A stretch of 64,000 nt of DNA from Actinoplanes missouriensis 431 (GCF_000284295.1 NC_017093.1:6696001-6760000); one strand, 5' to 3'. Positions 44,445-55,511 are shown, numbered from the stretch's first letter. The notes: generated by a model from the letters alone, not told the origin. A program made the numbers and translations.

Positions 44445-45256
44445 GCGGCTCGTTCCCGTTCTGCGGCGGGCGTGCCGGCGACCGGTCGGCGGCCCGGAAG
44501 GTGGAAGGTGTACCCGGCGGGCAGCACATGAATCGTGGCCCCGGCCAGCGCGATCGGCCCGCTCGGCGGGACCTGGATGTCGGTGGCGGTGCCGGCGTCC
44601 ACCACCGTGACCGCGCCGCTGCCGAGCACCTCGAAACAGTCGCCCTCGGTCAGGATCGCGGTGTCCTCGTCGATGCCGAGGCCGAGTTCGTGCGGGTACC
44701 GCGCGACCGCGCTGAGCAGCCGGTTCAGCCGCCCGCGCTCGCCGAAATGCTGATCGATCAGTACGCCCGGCAGGAACTCCAGCCCCGGCCCGGTGCGCAC
44801 GCTGCCCGCCGTGATCCGCTGACTCTCCCCGCCGGTGATCATCGTGGCCGACATCATCGCGGCGCCCGCGCTGGTGCCGGCCAGGATCAGATCGCCCTCG
44901 CTCACCAGCTCCTGCAGCAGCGAGTCGGTCGCCGTGCCGCCGATCACGCTGGTGATCCGCTCCTGGTCACCCCCGGTGAAGAAGACACCCGTCGCGGCCC
45001 GCAGCACCGGCTCGACCCCCGGCGCGTTGGCGTCGGCCCGCGTCACGATCCGCAGCGCCCGCACACTGCCGGCGCCGGACATCTGCGCCGCGTGGGCGGC
45101 AGCCGCCGCATCAGGTTCCGCACTGGCGGTCGCGATCACCACGATCCGCGCCGCCGCTCCCCCGGCCAGCTCGACGAACCGCGCGAGCAGCCCCGGGCCC
45201 GCGGCCCCGCCCATGATGAACAGGCGGCCGTGGTGCGGATCGATGCTGCCGTTCAC
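44441..45256 (-). CDS. cphB: Cyanophycinase
   Basis: 271 residues. Serine exopeptidase of the S51 family that releases beta-Asp-Arg dipeptides from cyanophycin. Motifs: LFIMGGAAGPG, FFTGGDQERI, the nucleophile in GTSAGAAMM, ITAGSVRTGPGLEFLPGVLIDQHF, and GIDEDTAILTE. GTG at 45256 with GAGGAGGAG upstream is chosen over an upstream in-frame ATG at 45292. Being first in the operon, it may be the more abundantly made product. The intergenic stretch upstream has TAGCCT on the minus strand near 45313 as a possible -10. Confidence 0.92.
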   Translation of the reverse strand: MNGSIDPHHGRLFIMGGAAGPGLLARFVELAGGAAARIVVIATASAEPDAAAAAHAAQMSGAGSVRALRIVTRADANAPGVEPVLRAATGVFFTGGDQERITSVIGGTATDSLLQELVSEGDLILAGTSAGAAMMSATMITGGESQRITAGSVRTGPGLEFLPGVLIDQHFGERGRLNRLLSAVARYPHELGLGIDEDTAILTEGDCFEVLGSGAVTVVDAGTATDIQVPPSGPIALAGATIHVLPAGYTFHLPGRRPVAGTPAAERERAA

Positions 45257-45406
45257 CGCTCCTCCTCGACGGGGGCTCGCACACTCCGGCACAGCCGGGG
45301 CGGCCCACCATCGAGGCTAATCGGAACAAAACCGAAACATCCGCCTAATCAGATTTGTCGGGTAAGTCCGGCGGTGCTCGCCTCCCCGTCTGGCGACCTC
45401 GCCGCC

Positions 45407-45925
45407 TCAGGCCCCGGGCATCTCGAAAAGGAGGCAACTCGACGTCGCGTGCGCCACCAGCCGCCCCGCCGCGTCCACCAGCCGCGCCTCCGCCAGCGCG
45501 GTTCGCCGCCCTTGCTGCAACACCGCCCCGGTGCAGGTCAGACGACCCGACTCCACGGTCACCGCGCGGAGGAACTTCACGTTCAGGTCCATGCTCGTGT
45601 ACCCCACCCCGGCGGGCAGCGTGCTGTGCACCGAGCACGCCGCGGCCGTGTCCAGCAGGGTCGAGATCACACCGCCGTGGACGGTGCCGAGCGGGTTGTA
45701 GTGGAATTCCTGCGGGTCGAGCGTGATCGTGACGCTTCCCTCTTCGGCGTGCAGGCCCGCCGCGTCGATCAGGTTCATGATGGGCGGGGGAGGCAGTTCG
45801 CCGGCGGCCATCGCCTGGAGGATCTCCATGCCGCTGCGCCGGCCGAGCCGGCTGGCGTGCTCGGCGGGGTCGGACCAGCCGAAGGTGCGGGTCCGGAGCG
45901 TGGCGGGGTCCTGAGTCTGCGTCAT
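45407..45925 (-). CDS. PaaI-type hotdog thioesterase
   Basis: 172 residues. Acyl-CoA thioesterase of the hotdog fold, recognised by HYNPLGTVHGGVISTLLDTAAACSVHS (the HGG motif with its helix) and YTSMDLNVKFLRAVTVESGRL. ATG at 45925 is preferred to an upstream in-frame start (45961) because a TTGACA/CAGCCT promoter lies between. The transcript would be leaderless. It diverges from the HxlR gene and shares overlapping promoters. Substrate unknown. Confidence 0.88.
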   Translation of the reverse strand: MTQTQDPATLRTRTFGWSDPAEHASRLGRRSGMEILQAMAAGELPPPPIMNLIDAAGLHAEEGSVTITLDPQEFHYNPLGTVHGGVISTLLDTAAACSVHSTLPAGVGYTSMDLNVKFLRAVTVESGRLTCTGAVLQQGRRTALAEARLVDAAGRLVAHATSSCLLFEMPGA

Positions 45926-45931
45926 GGATTC

Positions 45932-45974
45932 AGGCTGGCACCGGCTTGCTGCGTCTGTCAACGAGACCTAGCGT
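45932..45974. promoter_or_regulatory. Overlapping divergent leaderless promoters
   Basis: Plus strand: TTGCTG (45946-45951), 17 bp, TAGCGT (45969-45974), then ATG seven bases later (HxlR). Minus strand: TTGACA (45956-45961), 18 bp, CAGCCT (45932-45937), then ATG six bases later (thioesterase). The two -35 regions are interleaved, so RNA polymerase cannot fully occupy both. Confidence 0.65.
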
Positions 45975-45981
45975 TGGCGGC

Positions 45982-46482
45982 ATGGTCGGACATGTCACAC
46001 ACCCCACCGGGAAACCCGCCGCGCTCGACTGGTCCGTCGACAACTGCACGCTCGCCCGCGCCATGGAGATCCTCGGCGAGAAGTGGACGGTCGTCGTGCT
46101 GCGCGAGGTCTTCAACGGCGTCCGGCGGTTCGACGACATGCGGGTCCGCACCGGCATCCCCCGCCAGGTGCTGACGAATCGTCTCGCCGCCCTGGTCGGG
46201 CACGGTGTGCTGCGGCGCGAGCCCTACCGGGAGCCGGGCGCGCGGGCCCGCCACGAGTACCGTCTGACCGACAAGGGCTTCGACCTGTACCCGATGCTGA
46301 TCGCCGTCGCCGAGTGGGGCAACCGTTACCTGGCCGACCCGGAGGGCCCGCCGATCCGCTACGCGCACCGGGACTGCGGCGCGGAGATCCGGGTAGAGAT
46401 GCGCTGCGCCGCCGGTCACGACGTGTCCGACAACCGGGCGGTGCTGCCCCAGCCGGGACCTGGAGCACATCGGCGCTCCTGA
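45982..46482 (+). CDS. HxlR-family transcriptional regulator
   Basis: 166 residues. Winged helix with DNCTLARAMEILGEKWTVVVLREVFNGVRRFDDMRVRTGIPRQVLTNRLAALV and HEYRLTDKGFDLYPML, the HxlR pattern including the N-terminal Cys (residue 22 region) that can sense aldehydes or oxidants. A zinc-knuckle-like tail (YAHRDCGAEIRVEMRCAAGH) follows. A leaderless promoter drives it. The thioesterase on the other strand and the MFS exporter 26 bases downstream are likely targets. Confidence 0.88.
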   Translation: MVGHVTHPTGKPAALDWSVDNCTLARAMEILGEKWTVVVLREVFNGVRRFDDMRVRTGIPRQVLTNRLAALVGHGVLRREPYREPGARARHEYRLTDKGFDLYPMLIAVAEWGNRYLADPEGPPIRYAHRDCGAEIRVEMRCAAGHDVSDNRAVLPQPGPGAHRRS

Positions 46483-46508
46483 ACGGCGCACGTGGGTACG
46501 TTGCACGC

Positions 46509-48086
46509 GTGATCACAACAACGGGTCCGTGGACGCCCTTGAAGGACCCGGTCTATCGGATGCTCTGGCTGGCCGTTCTCGCCAGCAACGCCGGCACCTG
46601 GATGCAGACGGTCGGCGCGCAGTGGCTGGTCGTGCACGAACCGGACGCGGCGACCTGGACCAGCCTCGTGCAGACCGTCACCACCCTGCCGGTGCTCCTG
46701 TTCGCCCTCCCCGCGGGCACCCTCGCGGACGCCCTGGATCGGCGGCGGCTGCTCCTTGCCGTACAGATCGGGCTCTTCGGGGTGGCCTCGGTCCTGACCG
46801 CGCTCGCCGCGCTGGACCACCTCTCTCCCCCGCTCCTGCTGGTCTTCACGTTCCTGCTCGGGTGCGGGCAGGCGCTCACGCTGCCGTCCTGGCAGGCGGT
46901 GATCCCCGAGGTGGTGCCGCACGACCAGCTGCCGGCGGCCTCCGCGCTCGGCGCGGTCAACACGAACCTGGCCCGGTCGGCCGGTCCGGCGGTCGGTGGC
47001 CTGCTGGTGGCGCAGTTCGGGTCGGCGGCGGTGTTCGGGCTGAACGCGCTCTCCTTCGCGGTCTTCGCGCTGGCCCTGGTGCGGTGGCGGCGCGACCCGC
47101 AGCCGCCGACCGGGCAGGCCGAGCGGTTCGGGTCCGCGCTGCGCGCCGGGGAACGCTATGTGCGCTGGTCACCGGTGGTCCGGCGAATCCTCGGACGGGT
47201 GCTGCTCTTCGTGCTTCCGGGCAGTGTGGTCTGGGCGCTGCTGCCGGTGGTGGCACGCCAGGAGCTGAGCATGGGCGCGCAGGGCTACGGCGTTCTGCTC
47301 GCCGCGCTCGGCATCGGCGCGATCGCCGGGGCTCTGCTGATGCCCCGCGCCCGCCGTCTGCTCAGCACCGACCAGATGATCGTCGCGACCGGGCTGGTCT
47401 ACGGCGCGGCGCTGGCCGTGGTGGCGTTCGTGCCGCACACGATCGCCGTGGTGCCCGCGCTGGTCCTCGGCGGCGCTGCCTGGATGATGCTGGTGTCCCG
47501 GATGAACGCCGCGATGCAGCTGGTCCTGCCGAACTGGGTGCGCGCCCGCGCGCTCGCCATCTATCAGCTGGTCTTCGCCGGTGGCCAGGCGATCGGTGCG
47601 CTGCTCTGGGGCCAGTTCGCCTCGGCCTTCGGCCTCGATTCCGCGTTTGCCACGGCCGCGGCGGTGATGGCGGCGGGCCTTCTTCTGGTACGGGTTTGGC
47701 CCGTCCACACCCACGAGAACGACGACTACACGCCGGCCGTCTACTGGGCCGAGCCGCATCTCGTGATCGAGCCGCACCGCGACGACGGGCCGGTGCTGAT
47801 CTCGGCACGGTACCGGGTCCGGCAGGAGAACGCGGCCGCCTTTCTCACCGCCATGCAGCGGGTTCGCGGGTCACGGATGCGCACCGGGGCCTCGCAGTGG
47901 GGACTGTTCCGGGACACCGCGGACGCCGAGTTGTTCGTGGAGGCCTATCTGGTGCCGACGTGGGACGAGCACCTGCGCCAGCACGAGGGGCGCCTCACCG
48001 AGTCCGACGAGCGGATGGAGGAGCGGGCGATCGCGCTGGCCGAGGGCGCGCCGGAGGTGACGCACCTGCTCGCGACCGACCGCTGA
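46509..48086 (+). CDS. MFS exporter with C-terminal dimeric alpha-beta barrel domain
   Basis: 525 residues. EntS/MFS_3-type exporter: about twelve helices, with LADALDRRRLLLAVQ as the loop 2-3 motif and LPSWQAVIPEVVP. The last ~105 residues are a soluble monooxygenase-like domain (ISARYRVRQENAAAFLTAMQRV ... GASQWGLFRDTADAELFVEAYLVPTWDEHLRQH), a fusion known in this transporter group. The GTG start has a TACGTT hexamer six bases upstream (46497-46502), so the gene may also have a leaderless transcript. The substrate is unknown. Confidence 0.85.
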   Translation: MITTTGPWTPLKDPVYRMLWLAVLASNAGTWMQTVGAQWLVVHEPDAATWTSLVQTVTTLPVLLFALPAGTLADALDRRRLLLAVQIGLFGVASVLTALAALDHLSPPLLLVFTFLLGCGQALTLPSWQAVIPEVVPHDQLPAASALGAVNTNLARSAGPAVGGLLVAQFGSAAVFGLNALSFAVFALALVRWRRDPQPPTGQAERFGSALRAGERYVRWSPVVRRILGRVLLFVLPGSVVWALLPVVARQELSMGAQGYGVLLAALGIGAIAGALLMPRARRLLSTDQMIVATGLVYGAALAVVAFVPHTIAVVPALVLGGAAWMMLVSRMNAAMQLVLPNWVRARALAIYQLVFAGGQAIGALLWGQFASAFGLDSAFATAAAVMAAGLLLVRVWPVHTHENDDYTPAVYWAEPHLVIEPHRDDGPVLISARYRVRQENAAAFLTAMQRVRGSRMRTGASQWGLFRDTADAELFVEAYLVPTWDEHLRQHEGRLTESDERMEERAIALAEGAPEVTHLLATDR

Positions 48087-48115
48087 GCCGAGATGCGGGC
48101 ACTCAGCGGCCGGTC

Positions 48116-48209
48116 GTGTGAGGGAACGCCGGGGCCCGCGGCCGGCAGTGTGTCGGAACGCCGGGCCGGCGGCCGGCAGCGTGAGGGAGCGCCGGGGCCG
48201 GCGGCGGGA
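48116..48209. repeat. Three-copy GC-rich ~31-bp tandem repeat
   Basis: Three diverged copies (48116-48147, 48148-48178, 48179-48209) of a unit starting GTGTGAGGGAACGCCGGG lie between the convergent MFS exporter and hisS. No gene in 48087-48270. May fold into stable structures that stop transcription. Confidence 0.75.
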
Positions 48210-48270
48210 TGCGCCGGCGGAAGGGGCGTCAGTCGCTCCTTGCGCCGGCGGGAGCCGCGGACCGTACCGA

Positions 48271-49584
48271 TTAAAGGCCTTTGATCTGGGGTCGGAGATC
48301 GTCGGCCGGGGGCATCCAGGTCTGCGGGTCGGCATCGACCTGCTCGCCGGAACGGATGTCCTTGACCGAGTGGCCGTCCGCGCCGGGGAACCAGACGAAC
48401 GGGATGCCGCGGCGGTCGGCGAACTGGATCTGCTTGCCGAATTTCGCGGCGGTGGGCGCCACCTCGGTCGGGACGCCGCGGCGGCGCAGGCCGGCGGCGA
48501 TGCGCTCACAGTTCGCGCGCTCGTCCTCGCTGGGCAGGGCGATCACGACGGCGGTGGGCACCGAGCGGGAGACGGTCAGCGCGTCCCGGCCGAAGAGCAG
48601 GCCGAGCATGCGGGAGACGCCGATCGAGATGCCGACGCCGGGGAAGCGGGTGTTGCCGACGGAGGCGAGGTTCTCGTAGCGGCCGCCGGAGCAGATCGAG
48701 CCGAACCGCTCGTAGCCTTCCAGCTGGGTCTCGTAGACCGTGCCGGTGTAGTAGTCGAGGCCGCGGGCGATCTTCAGCTCGGCACGGATCAGGCCGGGGG
48801 CGTGCTCGTTCGCCGCCTCGACGACCTGACGCAGCTCGTCCAGGCCCTCGTCGAGCAGCGGGTCGTCGACCTTAAGGGCTTTGACGTGATCGACGAACGA
48901 AGCGTCAGATGTCGAAATTTCGGCCAATTTCAGGCAGAGGCGGGCCTGCGCGTCGGTCGCGCCCGCCGTCTCGACCAGGAGCGCGGCCACCTTCTCCGGG
49001 CCGATCTTGTCGAGTTTGTCGACCGTGCGCAGGACCTGGGCGGTGTCCTCCAGGCCGAGACCGCGGTAGAAGCCCTCGCACACCTTGCGGTTGTTGACCT
49101 GGATGACCGCCTTCGGGATCGGCAGCGAGCGGAACGCGTCGCCGATCACCAGGGGCATCTCGGTGTCGAAGTGGAACGGCAGGGTGTCCCGGTTGACCAC
49201 GTCGATGTCGGCCTGGAGGAACTCGCGGTAGCGGCCCTCCTGCGGGCGCTCGCCCCGCCACACCTTCTGGATCTGGTAACGGCGGAACGGGAACTGCAGC
49301 TTGCCGTGGTTCTCCGTGACGAACCGAGCGAACGGGACGGTCAGGTCGAAGTGCAGACCGAGCTGGTCCTCCTTCGTGGAGTTCTCGTCCTCCTGGAGGC
49401 GGCGCAGGAGGTAGACCTCCTTGGACGTCTCACCCTTGGAGAGAAGCGTGTCGATCGACTCGACGGCCCGGGTCTCGAGCGGGGCGAAGCCGTAGAGCTC
49501 GAAGGTGGAGCGGATCTTGTCGAGCACGTACTGCTCGATCATGCGCTGCGACGGCAGCCATTCGGGAAAACCGGAAATTGGCAC
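48271..49584 (-). CDS. hisS: Histidyl-tRNA synthetase
   Basis: 437 residues. Class II enzyme: motif 1 region PLETRAVES, motif 2 FRRYQIQKVWRGERPQEGRYREFLQADIDV, histidine-A motif ARGLDYYTGTVYE, and motif 3 GVGISIGVSRML, with the C-terminal anticodon domain. The GTG start has GGAG five bases upstream. It precedes the MBL hydrolase in the conserved hisS-glyoxalase II order. Confidence 0.96.
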   Translation of the reverse strand: MPISGFPEWLPSQRMIEQYVLDKIRSTFELYGFAPLETRAVESIDTLLSKGETSKEVYLLRRLQEDENSTKEDQLGLHFDLTVPFARFVTENHGKLQFPFRRYQIQKVWRGERPQEGRYREFLQADIDVVNRDTLPFHFDTEMPLVIGDAFRSLPIPKAVIQVNNRKVCEGFYRGLGLEDTAQVLRTVDKLDKIGPEKVAALLVETAGATDAQARLCLKLAEISTSDASFVDHVKALKVDDPLLDEGLDELRQVVEAANEHAPGLIRAELKIARGLDYYTGTVYETQLEGYERFGSICSGGRYENLASVGNTRFPGVGISIGVSRMLGLLFGRDALTVSRSVPTAVVIALPSEDERANCERIAAGLRRRGVPTEVAPTAAKFGKQIQFADRRGIPFVWFPGADGHSVKDIRSGEQVDADPQTWMPPADDLRPQIKGL

Positions 49585-49598
49585 TTTTACTCCGTAAG

Positions 49599-50291
49599 TC
49601 AGAAACCGCGGCGCGGCGCTGCGGTCAACTCCCGCAGGTACGGGTTCGACGCGCGCTCACGGCCGATGGTGGTGGCCGGACCGTGGCCGGGCAGCACGAC
49701 GGTGTCGTCGGCCAGCGGCAGGATCTTGTCCCGCAGGCTGGTCATCATCGTCGCGGTGTCGCCGCCCGGCAGGTCGGTGCGTCCGATGGACCCTGCGAAG
49801 AGGACGTCTCCGGAGAAACAGATCTCTTCCGGTTCGTTCGCCGAACCTGGCAGGCGGAACAGCACCGACCCGCCGGTATGGCCCGGCGCGTGGTCGACGG
49901 TGATCTCGAGACCCGCGATGCTCAGCACCGCGCCGTCGGTCAGCTCCGCGACGTCCTCGGGCTCCGAGTACTCCAGGCGGCCACCGAAGATCTGGTTCAG
50001 GTCGGCGCTCAGACCCTTCGACGGGTCGGCCAGCATCTCCAGGTCGGCGGGGTGCACGTAGGCCGTGATGCCGCGCGCGCCGCAGACCGGCGCGACGGAG
50101 AAGGTGTGGTCCAGGTGCCCGTGCGTGAGCAGCACCGCGGCCGGGTGCAACCGGTGCTGGGCGAGGGTCTCCTCCAGCTGGTCGAGCACCCCGATGCCCG
50201 GGTCGACGATCAGGCACTGCTCGCCCGGACCGGCGGCCACCACGTAGCAGTTGGTGCCGAAGGCCTCGGCCGGGAAGCCGGTGACGAGCAC
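49599..50291 (-). CDS. MBL-fold hydrolase (glyoxalase II-like)
   Basis: 230 residues. Metallo-beta-lactamase fold with THGHLDHT (metal site), APGHTGGS, GDVLFAG and LPGHGPATT. Related to glyoxalase II, which hydrolyses thioester intermediates of methylglyoxal removal; in actinobacteria mycothiol thioesters may be the substrate. It is 14 bases upstream of hisS and in the same operon. The start is GTG; divergent from the cyclophilin gene. Confidence 0.85.
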   Translation of the reverse strand: MLVTGFPAEAFGTNCYVVAAGPGEQCLIVDPGIGVLDQLEETLAQHRLHPAAVLLTHGHLDHTFSVAPVCGARGITAYVHPADLEMLADPSKGLSADLNQIFGGRLEYSEPEDVAELTDGAVLSIAGLEITVDHAPGHTGGSVLFRLPGSANEPEEICFSGDVLFAGSIGRTDLPGGDTATMMTSLRDKILPLADDTVVLPGHGPATTIGRERASNPYLRELTAAPRRGF

Positions 50292-50447
50292 GGTGGGACC
50301 TACCTATTCATGGGCGCTGCACAGGTGCGGAATCGTAACGAGCCTAGCCGGGCGGGCGCACACCACTTTCTCAGGAGGTACCCGTACACTCTTGCGGGCG
50401 TGTGGCGTGCCGCACCCCTTGACATACACAGGGAAGGACAGCGTTCG

Positions 50448-51311
50448 GTGGCTCCCAGCAAGGACCGGCAGCGCAAACTCGCGCGGGCGAAATTCGATCG
50501 GCAACAGGCCCGCCGAGCCGAGCGCGAGCGCCGCCGACGCCGGATCACAGCCGGCCTCGGCACCGGCCTGGCGGTGCTGCTGATCGTCGCCGGAGTGGCC
50601 TGGGCGGGCGGCGCCTTCGACAGCGACGACAACGACGCGACGACCGAGGCCGCCGACATCTGCCTGTGGACGCCGCTGGACGCGAAGACGAACACCGATC
50701 TCAAAGAGGTCGGCACCCCGCCGACGAAGGACCTGCCCGAGACCGGCACCGAGACCATGACGATCACCACCGACAAGGGCGACCCGATCCAGGTCGGCCT
50801 CGACGTGGAGAACGCGACGTGTGCGGCGGCCAGCTTCTCGTACCTGGCGGGCAAGAAGTTCTTCGACGGCACCACGTGCCACGAGATCACCACTGAGGGC
50901 GCGGTGCGCTGCGGCGACCCGACCGGCACCGGCAACGGCGGCCCGACGTACAGCTTCTACAGCGAGAACCTGCCGGCCGCGGCCCCGGAGCCCGCGCCCA
51001 GCGCGAGCGCGGCGCCGACCGCCGAGGTGACCTACCCGAAGGGCACGGTCGCGATGATCGGCAACCCGCCGGGCAGCAACGGCAGCCAGTTCCTCCTGTT
51101 CTTCAAGGACTTCACCGCGGCCAACCCGCAGTACACGATCGTCGGCACGGTCACCGCGGGCCTCGACACGCTCGAGAAGATCGGCAAGATCCCGACCGTC
51201 GAGACGACCGGGGGCGACAAGATCAGCCCGAAAGAGAAGATCACCATCAAGAGCCTGACTGTCGGTACGGCCGGATCCCCGGCCCCGTCAGCGAGCGCGG
51301 CGCAGTCATGA
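50448..51311 (+). CDS. Membrane-anchored cyclophilin-like protein with degenerate active site
   Basis: 287 residues. A basic N-terminus (KDRQRKLARAKFDRQQARR), one TM helix (~residues 38-58), then an extracellular cyclophilin-like domain. The usual FHR catalytic motif reads CHEITTEGAVRCGDP, so the key Arg is missing, and a Pro/Ala insert (APEPAPSASAAPTAE) sits in the fold; GSNGSQFLLFFKD is retained. It is the first of two paralogs. PPIase activity is doubtful. The GTG start follows AAGGA. It matches the Mycobacterium PpiB position beside rel. Confidence 0.85.
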   Translation: MAPSKDRQRKLARAKFDRQQARRAERERRRRRITAGLGTGLAVLLIVAGVAWAGGAFDSDDNDATTEAADICLWTPLDAKTNTDLKEVGTPPTKDLPETGTETMTITTDKGDPIQVGLDVENATCAAASFSYLAGKKFFDGTTCHEITTEGAVRCGDPTGTGNGGPTYSFYSENLPAAAPEPAPSASAAPTAEVTYPKGTVAMIGNPPGSNGSQFLLFFKDFTAANPQYTIVGTVTAGLDTLEKIGKIPTVETTGGDKISPKEKITIKSLTVGTAGSPAPSASAAQS

Positions 51312-51463
51312 GCACCCCGGACGAGAGCGGCAGGACCGTGAGTGACACAGAGCTGAGTGGAAGCGACCCCAGTGGCACGGAGCTGACCGGCTCGGACGCC
51401 GGCACGCCGGACGAGAGCGGCCCCGACGCGAGTTCGGCGGACGAGACCAGCAGGAGGAACGAC

Positions 51464-52291
51464 GTGTCGTCGATCAAGGACAGGCAGCGCGCCGCGGCGC
51501 GGGCCCGCCTCGAGAAGGAGATGGCCGAACGGGCCACGGCCGCGCGCAAGCGCCGCCGCAACCGGGCGGTCATCGGTTCCGCCCTCGCGGTGGTGGTCAT
51601 CGCCGGCGTGGCGTTCGTCCTCGTCAACACGCTGAAGTCCGACGAGGAGGCCGGCGACCCGACGGTCGCCGCCGCCGGCACGGTCTCCTGCAACTGGACC
51701 CCGGCGGACGAGTCCACCGGCGGCAAGGTCAAGGACGTCGGCATGCCGCCGGCCACGGTTCCGAACACCGGCACCAGCACGCTGACCTTCGACACCAACC
51801 TCGGCAAGATCTCGGCGACGATCGACCTGGCCAAGGCGCCGTGCACCGGGGCAAGCTTCAAGCACCTCGCCGAGGCGAAGTTCCTCGACAACACCAAGTG
51901 CCACCGGCTGGTCAACGAGGACACGTTCAAGGTCCTGCAGTGCGGCGACCCGTTCGCCTCCGGCAAGGGCTACCGCGAGACCGACGGCACCGGCGGCCCG
52001 GGCTACACGATGGCCGAGGAGAACCTGCCGACCGGCTCGGCGAAGCCGTACCCGGCGGGCTCCATCGCCATGGCGAACACCGGCCAGCCCGGCAGCACCG
52101 GCAGCCAGTTCTTCATCTGCTCGGAGGACACCCAGCTGTCCCCGAACTACACGCTCCTCGGCACCATCACGAGCGGACTGGACATCGTGAAGGACGTCGT
52201 GAAGGCCGGCGATGACGGCGCGTTCGACGCTTCCGCGGGTGGCGGGCACCCGAAGAAGGAGCTCGACATCAAGACGATGACGGTGTCGTAG
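51464..52291 (+). CDS. Membrane-anchored cyclophilin-type peptidyl-prolyl isomerase
   Basis: 275 residues from GTG 51464, which has AGGAGG six bases upstream and aligns with the start of the preceding paralog (both KDRQR). The frame is open to an ATG at 51308 overlapping the upstream stop, adding an acidic 52-residue N-terminus with normal codon use; that start cannot be excluded. Basic N-tail, TM helix, then a cyclophilin domain with CHRLVNEDTFKVLQCGDP (catalytic Arg present) and GSTGSQFFICSED. Probably the active isomerase of the pair. Confidence 0.88.
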   Translation: MSSIKDRQRAAARARLEKEMAERATAARKRRRNRAVIGSALAVVVIAGVAFVLVNTLKSDEEAGDPTVAAAGTVSCNWTPADESTGGKVKDVGMPPATVPNTGTSTLTFDTNLGKISATIDLAKAPCTGASFKHLAEAKFLDNTKCHRLVNEDTFKVLQCGDPFASGKGYRETDGTGGPGYTMAEENLPTGSAKPYPAGSIAMANTGQPGSTGSQFFICSEDTQLSPNYTLLGTITSGLDIVKDVVKAGDDGAFDASAGGGHPKKELDIKTMTVS

Positions 52292-52314
52292 GTTTTTTTG
52301 GTTCTTCTGCTTCT

Positions 52315-52355
52315 GCGGGCGGCTCCTTCGGGGGTCGCCCGCTTTTGTTGTTTGG
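52315..52355 (+). terminator. Rho-independent terminator of the cyclophilin operon
   Basis: A 12-bp stem (52315-52342, two G-U pairs) closed by a UUCG tetraloop and followed by TTTTGTTGTTT. A textbook terminator, 24 bases after the stop. Confidence 0.93.
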
Positions 52356-52372
52356 TCTGCGCCTGCTGGGAC

Positions 52373-52446
52373 GGTTTTGGGCGGGGGATGGCCCACTCCG
52401 GGCGGTCAGGCTTGATCCCTGCGTGGGCCATCCCCCGCCCAAAACC
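52373..52446. repeat. 74-base inverted-repeat element, copy 1
   Basis: Perfect 24-bp arms (52373-52396 with 52423-52446) and a 26-base loop. The arms start GGTTTTGGGC. The loop is the reverse complement of the loop of copy 2 (52868-52941). Confidence 0.93.
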
Positions 52447-52867
52447 TTGCCTGGTTGCGCTGGGCGACGCGCCGCCCGCTTCTCCGGTGGCCCCATCCCC
52501 CACCGTGGGCGATCCCCGGACGCTTCGGCCTCCTCCACCGCAAGTCTCATCCCCCAGCCCGAGCCCAGCACAGCCGAGCCCAGCACAGCCCGAGCCTTGC
52601 CAGCGGGCGCAGGCTCAGCGATCAGCGTGCGCACCACGCGGGCCGCAGTCGCCACCCAGCGCAACCTTGGCGATCGGCCTGCGCTCGGTGGCGGCGACCA
52701 GCGCGAGCTAGGCGACCGGCTTGCGCATCATGCGGGCCGGGGCCATCGCGCAGCGCAAGCTTGGCGATCAGCTCGGGCTGGGGGCGACGCCCAGCGCGGG
52801 TTAGGCGACCGGCTTGCGTGGGGGCGAACGCTCAGCGAAAGGCGCGCCGGAAAGCGCGACCAGGCAA

Positions 52868-52941
52868 GGTTTTGGGCCGGTGCTGGCCCACGCAGGGATC
52901 AAGCCTGACCGCCCGGAGTGGGCCAGCACCGGCCCAAAACC
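52868..52941. repeat. 74-base inverted-repeat element, copy 2
   Basis: The same plan as copy 1: perfect 24-bp arms (52868-52891 with 52918-52941) and a 26-base loop, inverted relative to copy 1. The middle of the arm differs (CCGGTGCT in place of CGGGGGAT) yet both arms change together, so pairing is kept. Confidence 0.93.
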
Positions 52942-52985
52942 GCCCACCCGGCGCGCATAACCAAGCCAGGTGGGCCGAAAAAACC

Positions 52986-55493
<2,508 letters not shown>

Positions 55494-55505
55494 CTTGGAC
55501 CGCCC

Positions 55506-55511
55506 ATCTTA
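55506..55511 (-). promoter_or_regulatory. Candidate -10 of rel
   Basis: Minus-strand TAAGAT, 12 bases upstream of the GTG start. No convincing -35. A transcript starting here would have a leader of about five bases. Confidence 0.45.

Larger units (their letters stand above)
52292..52985. other. Convergent gap between the cyclophilin and rel genes
   Basis: No gene was found in these 694 bases. They hold a rho-independent terminator (52315-52355), two 74-base hairpin elements, and between them a degenerate tract with recurring GGCGACCGGCTTGCG-like steps (for example 52709, 52804). There is no transposase. Confidence 0.7.

Noticed and set aside
41577..44531. 984-residue plus-strand ORF opposite cphA
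   Set aside because: Antisense to a complete cyanophycin synthetase with intact motifs.
50414..50432. TTGACA near 50420 as a -35 for the cyclophilin gene
   Set aside because: It is too close to the Shine-Dalgarno and start codon; no -10 fits between.
52373..52941. IS element flanked by inverted repeats
   Set aside because: No transposase or open frame of quality lies between the two repeats; each repeat is self-complementary and only 74 bases long.
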